Assembly: GCA_038228295.1 (NCBI GenBank)
Contig: JBBRPH010000004.1
Coordinates: forward strand, 62,001-126,000
Length of the DNA stretch: 64,000 nucleotides
Origin: JAICKM01 sp038228295
GTDB taxonomy: Bacteria; Chloroflexota; Chloroflexia; QHBQ01; JAICKM01
Direction: 5' to 3'
Both the position numbers and the translations under genes were made by a program. Below, piece by piece: positions 16,789 through 24,654 of the stretch. Position 1 is the stretch's first letter. Every line of letters begins with the position of its first letter. The notes beneath the pieces are model-generated. The model made no database searches. It was given only the letters and a program-made list of their open reading frames with translations, and was not told the DNA's origin.

Positions 16789-19750
16789 TGGCATCCTCAC
16801 TACTGGTCAAAGTTTGGGCGATAATCACGGTGATATTGTCCTCGCCGCCGGCGCGGTTCGCCGCCGCGATCAACGCTTGGGTGGCGGCGGGCGGGTCGGG
16901 TGCATCGAGCATGATCCGCTCAATGTCCGCGTCGCGCACCATCTCCCACAGGCCATCGGAGCAGAGTACCAGGGCATCTAGCGGGCGCAAGTGGGCATGA
17001 AACACATCCACATCATCAGGGGTCAGGTGCCCGTCACCGAGAGCGCGGTAGATCTCATTGCGCCGCTCAAAGTGGCGCCCTTCTTCGGCGGTCAGTTGTC
17101 CGGCGGCGATCAGGCGTGCGACCAGCGAGTGATCCTCGCTAATCTGATGCAGTTTGCCGTCGCGCCAGAGATAGGTGCGGCTGTCACCGACATTGGCGAC
17201 GGTGACGCTGTTGCCCAGCACTAGCGCCAGTGTGACGGTGGTACCCATATCACTCTGGCGCTGCCGGCCCAGCTCAGTGATGCGCCGGTTCGCCTCCAGG
17301 ATCGCCTCGCGTAACGCCTCGTCAAGCGTGGCCTGATCGGGCGTGCCGCTATCGCCGTTCACCCGCCCATCCAAAATGCTATTGAGCATCGCGGGAATGG
17401 TCCGCACGGCAATCGAACTGGCGACTTCGCCGCCGTCATGCCCCCCCATACCGTCGGCTACGATATAGAGCGCTGTCGGCATGGATCGTCCCGTTTCAAT
17501 GGTCACCGTTTCCAATGCAAACAGGCTGTCCTCGTTTAGCTTACGTTGCACGCCCACATCCGTAGAACGCCCGCTGATTAATTGCAAGTCAGCGGGTTGC
17601 TGATCCGCCGCCAGCAGTTCGTGAAGTGCTGCCGCGAACTCGGCGGCGGTCTTGTAGGCGCCTTCACGGCCCCGTGCCAGGATCGTGTGGATCGTGTCTT
17701 CGGTTTGTGGCGGGCGACTTGCGGCGGGCGGATTGATAGTCGGCGTGAGCGACGCGGTATTGTCGTCGGCTGTGCCTGCCGCAGCACGCACGGTGATCCA
17801 TTGTTCGAGGGTGGCAGCCACGCGCTGCACATCCGCTTGTTGCTCTGCTTGTGGGCCGCGTTCATCACCGACCGTCCCAGCCATACGGCAGGCGCTGGGA
17901 TCCACTAGTATCAACCGATCATCGGGCAAAACTCCCAACGCCTGCGGGGTAAAATCGCAGCCGACAACCTGCGCGGCGTGCAGTTCGGCCAATGTCTGCG
18001 CCGCCGCCGCGACCCAGGCCAACAGATGCGTTTCCGTGGGTGGGTTTTCGGCGCTGTCCGGCGGTGGGGTCAGTGCAGCGGTCAGCGACTTGCCCCCCAC
18101 GTCTTCCAGCACTAAATAGTGTCGCCCAGTGGCCGCATCGGTCAGGCTATCGAAGACGGCGGCCACGCCACTGTGCAGATTTTCGAGCAACGGCGGGGCG
18201 ATTTCGTTTGCCGGGGTGCCGGGGGGGGTCTCAAAAAGACGATAGGTGCGCCCGGTCAGTTGCGCGCCACAGTTGGTGCAATAGAGCTCGCCTTGAATGT
18301 TCTCGCGCGACCCGCAGGCCCAGCAGCGCAGGTAGCCTTGCCCATCGGTCGCCAAATAACTTTGCCGTTGGGGACCGGTCTGCAACACTTGGCTGATGGT
18401 ATAGCGCCCGGCTACCAGCGCGCCGACTTGTAGTGCGGGGAAGGCTTCGCCCGGCACTGGAGCGGCCACCACCGGCGCATCGTCTTCGCGCAGCCGGCTG
18501 GTAGTGGCGTCGGCGCTTAGGCTGCCGGTTTCAACAGGCGCGTCGCCTGCCGTTGCGGATGTGCCGGTCGCTGTGCTGCCTGGTGGGTCCGCCACCGTCT
18601 CCGGCTCCCCAAACGGTGGCAGCGGAGCGACGGCGGCGGGCGGATAACGGTTTGTGGATTGGTCTAGTTCGTCTTGCTGGGTACCGTCGGCGGTGTGTAG
18701 CGGCGCGGCCTGCTGTGCCGGTGTGTCCAGTGCTGAGTTCGCGCTTGTCCCCGTCGTAGCGGCCTTCGTTAGCGCCGTCTCATCTGTCCGGCCGCTGCCG
18801 GTGGGCAAGACCTCCACTTGATCGCCGGCTGCTTGGTCCGTCGCAGTGGTAGGGGTGCCGGCTACATCGGTCTCGTTCAGTGCCGCGCTTGGGGTTGTGC
18901 CGCCAGGGGATTCGCCCAGCGCCGGGCCGGCTGCCCCAGCGGAGTCGCTTTCAATCGGCGAGGTGCTAGAGTGGGGTGTGCTGCTTGCGCTCGGCATGGA
19001 GTCGGTAGCAGCGTTAATGGTTGCGCTGCTAGTGTGCCCGGCAACGCCTGCGCTATCGGGGCCGGCGGCTGATAGGTCGTGAACCGGCTCGGAGCCGGTT
19101 GGGCCGGTGTTTGGTGCGCCGGCGCCTGCGGTCTCCATAGGGATGTGGCCGCTATGGGCGGGCAGCGTATTGACAGTCTCGTCGGATACGGCTGTAGCGG
19201 TCGGCAGTGTCGGAGCGGCGGTGGCGAATACGTTGTCTGCCGGCAGTGAGCTAGAATCTGCCGGCTTGGCTGTGGCTCCCTCGCTTGGTGGTGACGCGAG
19301 GCTTCTGTCGGTGATGTCGGTTGTTAGCCCGGTCGGTGGTGGTATGGTGGCGGTGCGCCCTTCAACCGCTGCGGCCGCTACGCTCACACCGGCCACGGCA
19401 CCAGCGCCGGCAGGCATAGCCCTCGTCCCACCGCCGTTATCGGCGGGGGTAGCGCTATGAGTTGTATCGCTGTGACTCTCGGCCAGATTCTCTTGCACCG
19501 CTACGGCACTAGCTTCGGAAAAATCGGTCGGAAACTCTAATGTGGCGGGATCGCCATCCGGTTCTAACTGCGGTGCCGACGCGGTGGCGGGTGGCTCCGG
19601 TGGCGGCCAAGGCATTTCGAGGGTTGCTTCGGAGCCACGGCTCCCATCGCCGGGTTCCGGCGCGGCCGGCGCCCCGGTGAGGAGCTGCCCGCAGACGCGG
19701 CAAAAGTGGGCATTGGGGCGGTTATCGGTGGCGCAGTAGGGGCAACGCAT
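16781..19750 (-). CDS. Zinc ribbon-pseudokinase-PP2C phosphatase fusion
   Basis: The 989-aa protein begins with a zinc ribbon (C3, C6, C17, C20) and an about 400-aa Ala/Thr/Pro-rich disordered linker. A kinase-like domain follows (about 440-680: VAGRYTISQVLQTGPQRQSYLA), interrupted by a second zinc ribbon (CWACGS ... CTNCGA, about 474-497). Its catalytic loop reads VGCDFTPQAL instead of HRDLKPxN and the DFG position reads VDPS, so kinase activity is doubtful. Residues about 725-985 form an intact PP2C phosphatase (RKLNEDSL, VADGMGGHDGGE, CSDGLWEMV, GGEDNITVI). AGGAGA precedes the ATG. It lies between another PP2C gene and a vWA gene. Role inferred: a Ser/Thr dephosphorylation hub. An 8-G run lies at 18231-18238. 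Confidence 0.9.
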   Translation of the reverse strand: MRCPYCATDNRPNAHFCRVCGQLLTGAPAAPEPGDGSRGSEATLEMPWPPPEPPATASAPQLEPDGDPATLEFPTDFSEASAVAVQENLAESHSDTTHSATPADNGGGTRAMPAGAGAVAGVSVAAAAVEGRTATIPPPTGLTTDITDRSLASPPSEGATAKPADSSSLPADNVFATAAPTLPTATAVSDETVNTLPAHSGHIPMETAGAGAPNTGPTGSEPVHDLSAAGPDSAGVAGHTSSATINAATDSMPSASSTPHSSTSPIESDSAGAAGPALGESPGGTTPSAALNETDVAGTPTTATDQAAGDQVEVLPTGSGRTDETALTKAATTGTSANSALDTPAQQAAPLHTADGTQQDELDQSTNRYPPAAVAPLPPFGEPETVADPPGSTATGTSATAGDAPVETGSLSADATTSRLREDDAPVVAAPVPGEAFPALQVGALVAGRYTISQVLQTGPQRQSYLATDGQGYLRCWACGSRENIQGELYCTNCGAQLTGRTYRLFETPPGTPANEIAPPLLENLHSGVAAVFDSLTDAATGRHYLVLEDVGGKSLTAALTPPPDSAENPPTETHLLAWVAAAAQTLAELHAAQVVGCDFTPQALGVLPDDRLILVDPSACRMAGTVGDERGPQAEQQADVQRVAATLEQWITVRAAAGTADDNTASLTPTINPPAASRPPQTEDTIHTILARGREGAYKTAAEFAAALHELLAADQQPADLQLISGRSTDVGVQRKLNEDSLFALETVTIETGRSMPTALYIVADGMGGHDGGEVASSIAVRTIPAMLNSILDGRVNGDSGTPDQATLDEALREAILEANRRITELGRQRQSDMGTTVTLALVLGNSVTVANVGDSRTYLWRDGKLHQISEDHSLVARLIAAGQLTAEEGRHFERRNEIYRALGDGHLTPDDVDVFHAHLRPLDALVLCSDGLWEMVRDADIERIMLDAPDPPAATQALIAAANRAGGEDNITVIIAQTLTSSEDAND

Positions 19751-19964
19751 ACTCTCTCCTGGCTCAAGCCGGACTCCGGCAGGCGGAGCGGCGGGTGGTT
19801 AGCGATTGTCTGGATCTACGCAAACGCCGTGGTTTACGTCGCATCCTTCACTGCATGAGCGGTGCCACCGACCCCGTCGCCCGGCGTTGCCGTGCGGCCT
19901 CGCGCCCTTTTCAGGAGCGCGGGCGATCCCGCTCTTACGAAGCGGGCCGGAGGTGCGGTCATCG
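19751..19964. other. Spacer between the two PP2C genes
   Basis: This 214-nt interval carries a 6-bp stem-loop (CCCGCT 19928-19933 / AGCGGG 19941-19946) without a T-run just downstream of the first PP2C gene, and the AGGAGA ribosome-binding site of the second. No gene was recognised. Confidence 0.5.
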
Positions 19965-21569
19965 TCATCCCGCCATTAGCACAATGGCCGAGACGTTGTC
20001 ACCCGCGCCGCGTTGCAGGGTGAGTTCGACCAGCCGGCGGCAAGCGTCCTGCGGGTCGGCGGCCGCACGCAGGATCGGTTCGATGTCTGCCTCAGTCAAG
20101 TGCAGGGTTAGCCCGTCGGAGCAGAACAGCAGGCGGTCGGTTGGAGCGAGGACGTGTAAGGTGGCATCTACCTCAATGGTGGAGGCGGTAGCGACGGCGC
20201 GGTACAGTTGGTTACGGAGCGGATGGCTTTCGGCTTCGTCCGGCGCGATCTGTCCCAGACGGATCAGATGGGCAACAATGGCGTGATCCGTAGTCAACTG
20301 TTGCAACGAGCTGCTGGCGGGTAGGCGATAGCAGCGGCTGTCGCCGACATGACCCAGCTCCAAGCACAGTCCCTGCACGATGCCTGCTGTCGCCGTGGTG
20401 CCCATACCGTGCAACTGCGGGTTGTCGGCGGCTTGCTGGTGCAGCAGACTATTGGCCTGCTCAATCGCCTGGATTAGCCAGGGGCGGTGTTCTGTGTCGG
20501 GATCGGAGTCGATCTCCATGCGGTTTTTGATCAGCTCACGCACGATAGCCGCCGTCTGGCTGCTAGCGACTTCGCCGGCCTCTGCCCCGCCCATGCCGTC
20601 GGCCACCATCAACAGCCAACCGCCGCCGGGCAGGGGATCGGCCACCAGGCTATCCTCGTTGTTGGCGCGGACCATCCCTTTATCACTGAGGCCGTAGGCT
20701 TGCCAATTCGGTCCGCGGCGACCCGTCGCCAGCAAGGGAATGTAGGTGGCTTTGGGGCGTTCGGCACTTTGCATGGTTTCATACTCTTCAGTCAGGGTAT
20801 CATACAGCCCGGCGGCGGCGGGCAGTGTGCCGCCACAGGTGCCGCAGAACATTAAATCGGGCCGGTTGGCGGTTTCGCAACGCCGGCAAATCACCCACGG
20901 CACCACATCGGCCAATGAGGGCAACGGTGCGGTTCGTAGGTTGGGGTCAAGCGTCGCCGGGTCAAGCGGCGCCACCGGCGGCAACGGATTGAGCGGGCGC
21001 AGGATGGTCGCGAGGCGTGCTTCGCGGTTGCTGCGCCGCCCCGCTAGCTCTTCCGGCGTGGAGCCGGGGAGCGGCGGCAACGGGGCTAGCGCACGGATGA
21101 TGCCGGTTTTACGGTCGCGTCCACCCGGCATCCCCGGCGGTAGCGGCGCCAATGGTCGGATAACCGCGCCACTGGTTTTGCCGTTGTCTGCGGTGGCGGT
21201 CAGCCGCCGAATGGCCGGACGGCTGGGTGGCGCGTCACCGCTGGGCACTTCAAGCCGTCGAATCACGCCGCCCTTACCAGGAGACGGCGCGGCAGGCGGT
21301 GGGGTGGTCTCGCCCAACGGGCGGATGACGCGCCGGCTGCGATCTTCACCACTCTGCGCGCTGTCACCCAACGGCTGAATCACGCGGCGACGGCGTGCTT
21401 CCGGATCGCCCGGCGGCATAGCGGGGGGCGACTCTGCCCCGGCCGGGCTGGGAGCCACCGGTCGGATGGTTGCGCCGCGCTCTAGGGATCGCTGGGCTGC
21501 GCCGTCAGGCGTTTGTGGTTCGCTACCGGAGGTGTCCGGCGGGTCGTGCCCGTCACCGGGAGTGGTCAA
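19965..21569 (-). CDS. Zinc-ribbon PP2C phosphatase with repeated VIRPL motifs
   Basis: The 534-aa protein has an about 200-residue disordered N-terminus in which a short motif recurs at least seven times: VIQPLG, VIRPLG, VIRRLE, AIRRLT, VIRPLAPLPP, IIRALAPLPP, ILRPLNPLPP. A four-Cys zinc ribbon follows (CRRCETANRPDLMFCGTCG, about 228-246). A PP2C domain from about 288 to the end has RANNEDS, VADGMGGAEAGE, GDSRCYR, CSDGLT and GDNVSAIV. The TTG start at 21569 has GAGGAG 8 nt upstream. It is the first gene of the minus-strand phosphatase/vWA cluster. The repeats look like docking peptides. Confidence 0.88.
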   Translation of the reverse strand: MTTPGDGHDPPDTSGSEPQTPDGAAQRSLERGATIRPVAPSPAGAESPPAMPPGDPEARRRRVIQPLGDSAQSGEDRSRRVIRPLGETTPPPAAPSPGKGGVIRRLEVPSGDAPPSRPAIRRLTATADNGKTSGAVIRPLAPLPPGMPGGRDRKTGIIRALAPLPPLPGSTPEELAGRRSNREARLATILRPLNPLPPVAPLDPATLDPNLRTAPLPSLADVVPWVICRRCETANRPDLMFCGTCGGTLPAAAGLYDTLTEEYETMQSAERPKATYIPLLATGRRGPNWQAYGLSDKGMVRANNEDSLVADPLPGGGWLLMVADGMGGAEAGEVASSQTAAIVRELIKNRMEIDSDPDTEHRPWLIQAIEQANSLLHQQAADNPQLHGMGTTATAGIVQGLCLELGHVGDSRCYRLPASSSLQQLTTDHAIVAHLIRLGQIAPDEAESHPLRNQLYRAVATASTIEVDATLHVLAPTDRLLFCSDGLTLHLTEADIEPILRAAADPQDACRRLVELTLQRGAGDNVSAIVLMAG

Positions 21570-21648
21570 GGTGTGCGCTCCTCAGCAGCGTGTGCTGCCT
21601 GATCGTCGCCTCCGCCGGCTCCGTCGAGGCGTAGTTGCTCGTGTGCCC

Positions 21649-21677
21649 ACTATAGCACAACAGGCGGGGCTTCGCAA
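21649..21677 (-). promoter_or_regulatory. Promoter of the PP2C/vWA cluster
   Basis: On the minus strand TTGCGA (21677-21672) and TATAGT (21654-21649) are spaced by 17 nt, about 75 nt before the TTG start of the first PP2C gene. Confidence 0.6.
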
Positions 21678-21780
21678 ATCGCGCCCGCTGGTCCGTGATC
21701 CGTGCGCCGTGGGCGGCGGTGGGATGGGGATCGCACGCCGGAGCGGTCTAGCGCAACAAGCAGTGCCCCTGCATTATTCC

Positions 21781-21808
21781 GCAACCTGTAATCCGCAATC
21801 CGTAATTG
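21781..21808 (+). repeat. Tandem heptamer array
   Basis: Four consecutive 7-mers alternate in type: GCAACCT, GTAATCC, GCAATCC, GTAATTG. The reverse complement includes AATTACGGAT, a string also found in the array at 58388. Confidence 0.7.
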
Positions 21809-21897
21809 TCTTTCCGCTTTTGCGCGCCGGCGGTCATAAGGAAAGTAGCAGTGAGATGCGGTGGAGATGGTTAGCACAAGTGCTGGAGGATGCCCCC

Positions 21898-22401
21898 ATG
21901 TTTAGTCCATTGACGCATGAGTGGTCGGGAGCGGAAGAAGTGGCGGCGGTGGCGCTGCCGGCGGCCTGGTGGGCGCTGAGTTTACAGCCCGCTGCGTGGG
22001 GAGCTGCGGCCATTCGCCAGTTGGCTCCATTGCTGACCGCCGCGCAGCCTGGCGTGCGCCGACTGGCGGGGCGGCTGGTGGGCGGGTTGGCCGGTTGGGG
22101 GCCACAGGCGGCTTATACGGCAGGCGCAGTATTGCGCCCGTTGGTGTATGCGCCGACGCGCACGGTACGCGGTGAGTCGCTGGTCTTGTTGGCGGCGGTG
22201 GTGGCGCGCGATCCGGCCGCGTTGGGCAGCCCCGATTGGCGCTGGCGGACCACCGCGCTCGACTTGACCGCCGGTGACCCCGCGCTGACCGCGCCGGTCA
22301 CGGCTCTGCTGGCGACCTGCCCGCCCCGCCGCCGTCCCGCTCCTGCCCGCGAGGCGGAGCTGTGGGCGGAGGTGGCGCGCCCGTTGCGCCGTGCGGCCTA
22401 G
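21898..22401 (+). CDS. Protein of unknown function
   Basis: A 167-aa Ala/Leu/Trp/Arg-rich protein. ATG 21898 is preceded by GGAGG at 8-9 nt; the frame is open further upstream (ATG 21856) but without a better site. Sequence such as QLAPLLTAAQPGVRRLAGRLVGGLAGWGP and ESLVLLAAVVARDPAALGSPDW has a repeating amphipathic-helix rhythm, perhaps HEAT-like, but no family is recognised. There is no signal peptide or clear membrane helix. It ends where the inverted-repeat element at 22404 begins. Confidence 0.55.
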   Translation: MFSPLTHEWSGAEEVAAVALPAAWWALSLQPAAWGAAAIRQLAPLLTAAQPGVRRLAGRLVGGLAGWGPQAAYTAGAVLRPLVYAPTRTVRGESLVLLAAVVARDPAALGSPDWRWRTTALDLTAGDPALTAPVTALLATCPPRRRPAPAREAELWAEVARPLRRAA

Positions 22402-22403
22402 CG

Positions 22404-22561
22404 TGTAAAACGTAAAACGGTAAGTAGCTCGGTGGCCGAAATCCGGTCAGTGTGCTAAACAGTGGCGTAAAAGCGGCGGGAACGGCTATACTAACGGCAG
22501 GCCGGGATCGCCGTCGCCTCATTGTAGGCCACCGAGCTACTTGCGACTTATGTTTTACGAC
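22404..22561. repeat. MITE-like element with 16-bp perfect inverted repeats
   Basis: AAGTAGCTCGGTGGCC (22422-22437) is repeated perfectly inverted at 22527-22542. Outside it, CGTAAAAC (22404-22411) is matched by GTTTTACG (22554-22561). The outer part of the left arm is a heptamer run (GTAAAAC twice, then GGTAAGT, 22405-22425). The roughly 90-bp interior has no open frame of note. The right end reaches into the possible 5' end of the acyltransferase gene. Confidence 0.75.
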
Positions 22562-22573
22562 GACCGAGGGAAT

Positions 22574-23389
22574 ATGGCAGAGTCGGAACCCGTTATCAAG
22601 GCTAACAAAAATCCGCCCGGCGAGCGGTTAGTGGCACGCTTTCTAATCGACCGGGCGGTACGGGCGCAATTTCATACGGTGTGGTTCACCGTGCATCCGG
22701 CGGCCTGGGCGTTGCGGCGTGTGCCGCCGGCGGAGCGTCCGCCGGCGCTGTTCGTTGGCACGCATCCTTCGTGGTGGGACGGCTACCTGACCTGGCCGTT
22801 GAACCGGGTGTTGGGCGCACGCGATGGGTATCTGATGATGGATGCGTTGTCGTTGCGCCATTATCGCTTTTTTACCTGGATCGGCGTGTTCGGCATTGAT
22901 CGTGCCGACCCCCGTGCTGCGTTGGCGAGTATTGAGTATAGCGCGGAGCTGTTGCAGGGCGCACCTAACCGCGCCGTGTGGATGTTCCCGCAAGGCACGA
23001 TCACGCCGCCCGACCGGCGCCCGCTCGGCACCTACCCCGGCGTGGCCCATATTGCCCGCCGCCTGCCGGTGTGCGACATCGTGCCCGTGGCTTGGCGTAT
23101 GGATTACCGACTGGAACAGCGCGCCGACTGCTTCATCCGGGTCGGCGCGCCGCTGCACCTGGATGGATCACAACGCCTGGGTACACGCGGGTTGACCGCC
23201 GCCGTAGACCAGATGCTGACCGCGCTGGATGATCGGTTGGCCGACGAACTGACGCATGGCGACATCAGCCGCCCGTTACCGGGCTACCGGCCGCTGTTGC
23301 GCGGGCGCACCTCGGTCAACCGCATCTGGGAGCAGGTCCAGACGAAGGCGATGCGGCTGGCCGGGCGCCCGCTGCCGCCTGCGCCGTGA
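22574..23389 (+). CDS. PlsC/CruD-like acyltransferase
   Basis: A 271-aa lysophospholipid-type acyltransferase with the catalytic HX4D motif as HPSWWD and the substrate-binding motif as FPQGT, plus PVAWRMDYRLEQ. The start is uncertain: ATG 22574 has GAGGG only 3 nt away, and in-frame TTG 22541 and ATG 22550 lie in the inverted-repeat element. Its stop overlaps the start of the next glycosyltransferase (GTGA), so they are coupled. By analogy with CruD/CruC of green bacteria the pair may acylate and glycosylate a carotenoid or another lipid. This is inference; no other carotenoid gene is nearby. Confidence 0.8.
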   Translation: MAESEPVIKANKNPPGERLVARFLIDRAVRAQFHTVWFTVHPAAWALRRVPPAERPPALFVGTHPSWWDGYLTWPLNRVLGARDGYLMMDALSLRHYRFFTWIGVFGIDRADPRAALASIEYSAELLQGAPNRAVWMFPQGTITPPDRRPLGTYPGVAHIARRLPVCDIVPVAWRMDYRLEQRADCFIRVGAPLHLDGSQRLGTRGLTAAVDQMLTALDDRLADELTHGDISRPLPGYRPLLRGRTSVNRIWEQVQTKAMRLAGRPLPPAP

Positions 23390-24558
23390 CCAATTGGCCG
23401 GCTGGGTTTTCACCGCTGGAACTCTATTGCGGGGTCGTGCTGAGTTTCGGCGTGGCCTTGCTGGGTCTGTTAGTGGTCAACTTGGCTGTGCTGCCACGCT
23501 TGCGTCGCTTTCCGCCGCTCACTCCCGACTTGGCTCCTCTGGTTTCCATCCTGGTGCCGGCGCGCGACGAAGCAGCCAACATCGAAGCCTGCGTGCGTGG
23601 TCTGCTGGCGCAAAGCTACCCTGCCTTCGAGCTAATCGTGCTGGACGACGGCTCTGGTGACGGCACTGCCGCGATCTTGGCCGAGGTGGCAGCCGCCGAT
23701 CCCCGCTTGCGCGTGCTGACCGGCGGGCCGCTGCCGCCCAGCTGGCTCGGCAAGCCCAACGCCTGCCGGCAACTGGCCGTGGCAGCACGGGGCGATTTGC
23801 TGCTGTTCACCGATGCCGATGTGCGCCACGCCCCTGCGCTGCTGGGCTACGCGGTCGCCGCGCAGCAGGCGCTGGGCGTAGGCCTGCTCTCGATCTTCCC
23901 GCGCCAGATCACCGCCACCTGGGGTGAACGGCTGATCGTGCCGCTGATGCAGCATTTCGCGGTTTATGGTCTGTTGCCGCTGCCCGCGATGCAGCGCCTG
24001 CGTGCGCCTGCCTTCGCCGCTGCTAATGGGCAGTTCATGCTGTTCAGCCGCGCGGCTTACCGAGCGTGTGGCGGGCATAGCACTGTGCGCGGCCTGGTGC
24101 TGGAAGATGTCGCCCTGGCCCGTGCCGTCAAGCGCGCCGGCTACCCCATTGCCCTGGCTGATGGCGGCGACCTCGTGACCTGCCGGATGTATCACGGCTG
24201 GGCCGAGGTTTGGGCGGGCTTCTCCAAGAACCTCTTTGCTTTCTTCAATCGCTCGCTCCTATTTCTAGCGATCGGGTTGCTCGTAGCGGCGGCGCTGTGG
24301 GTACTGCCGGTGCTAGGGATTGTGGGTCAGGGGCTGGGGATCAGGGGCTTTACGTCGCCGGCGGGCGGGCTATGCTTGGCGCAATACTGTACTGCCGTCA
24401 CCGCCCGCCTACTGCTGATTCGGCGCTTCGGCGGCCGTTGGTCCGACGCTTTCCTGCACCCCCTCGGTGTGGCGCTGTTGCTGCTGATCGCGCTCAACTC
24501 GGCACGGGTCGCCCGGCGCGGCGGCGTAGCCTGGAAGGGGCGGTCCGTGTCCGGTTAG
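23386..24558 (+). CDS. Membrane GT2 glycosyltransferase, CruC-like
   Basis: The 390-aa protein has an N-terminal membrane helix (about 10-35), then a GT-A domain: SILVPARDEAANIEACVRGLL, IVLDDGSGDGT, LLFTDADV (the DxD) and GLVLEDVALARAVKRAGY (the acceptor/base ED region). Three or four C-terminal membrane helices follow. This is the CrtQ/CruC-like architecture of lipid or carotenoid glycosyltransferases. It uses GTG at 23386, overlapping the acyltransferase stop by 4 nt. Carotenoid glycosylation is possible but not shown; glycolipid synthesis is the alternative. Confidence 0.82.
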   Translation: MTNWPAGFSPLELYCGVVLSFGVALLGLLVVNLAVLPRLRRFPPLTPDLAPLVSILVPARDEAANIEACVRGLLAQSYPAFELIVLDDGSGDGTAAILAEVAAADPRLRVLTGGPLPPSWLGKPNACRQLAVAARGDLLLFTDADVRHAPALLGYAVAAQQALGVGLLSIFPRQITATWGERLIVPLMQHFAVYGLLPLPAMQRLRAPAFAAANGQFMLFSRAAYRACGGHSTVRGLVLEDVALARAVKRAGYPIALADGGDLVTCRMYHGWAEVWAGFSKNLFAFFNRSLLFLAIGLLVAAALWVLPVLGIVGQGLGIRGFTSPAGGLCLAQYCTAVTARLLLIRRFGGRWSDAFLHPLGVALLLLIALNSARVARRGGVAWKGRSVSG

Positions 24559-24654
24559 GAGCGACTACCATTGAAGCACATATCCCTCAAAAGACGGATC
24601 GCTACCAAAATTACGGAAATCTCTGTGCCTCTGTGGTAAAAAGGAACGGCACAG

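Larger units (their letters stand above)
21570..21897. other. Divergent 328-nt intergenic region with promoter and heptamers
   Basis: The region separates the PP2C gene (minus) from an unknown gene (plus). It holds the promoter at 21649-21677, a short run of CCGT-ending 7-mers at about 21690-21710 and a clearer heptamer array at 21781-21808. No credible additional gene is visible. Confidence 0.65.

Noticed and set aside
20746..21378. A 210-codon plus-strand frame with RMxxPLP-like repeats
   Set aside because: Antisense of the VIRPL repeats of the PP2C gene; the repeats have meaning only on the minus strand.
23632..24195. A 187-codon minus-strand frame opposite the glycosyltransferase
   Set aside because: Antisense of a well-supported GT2 coding region.
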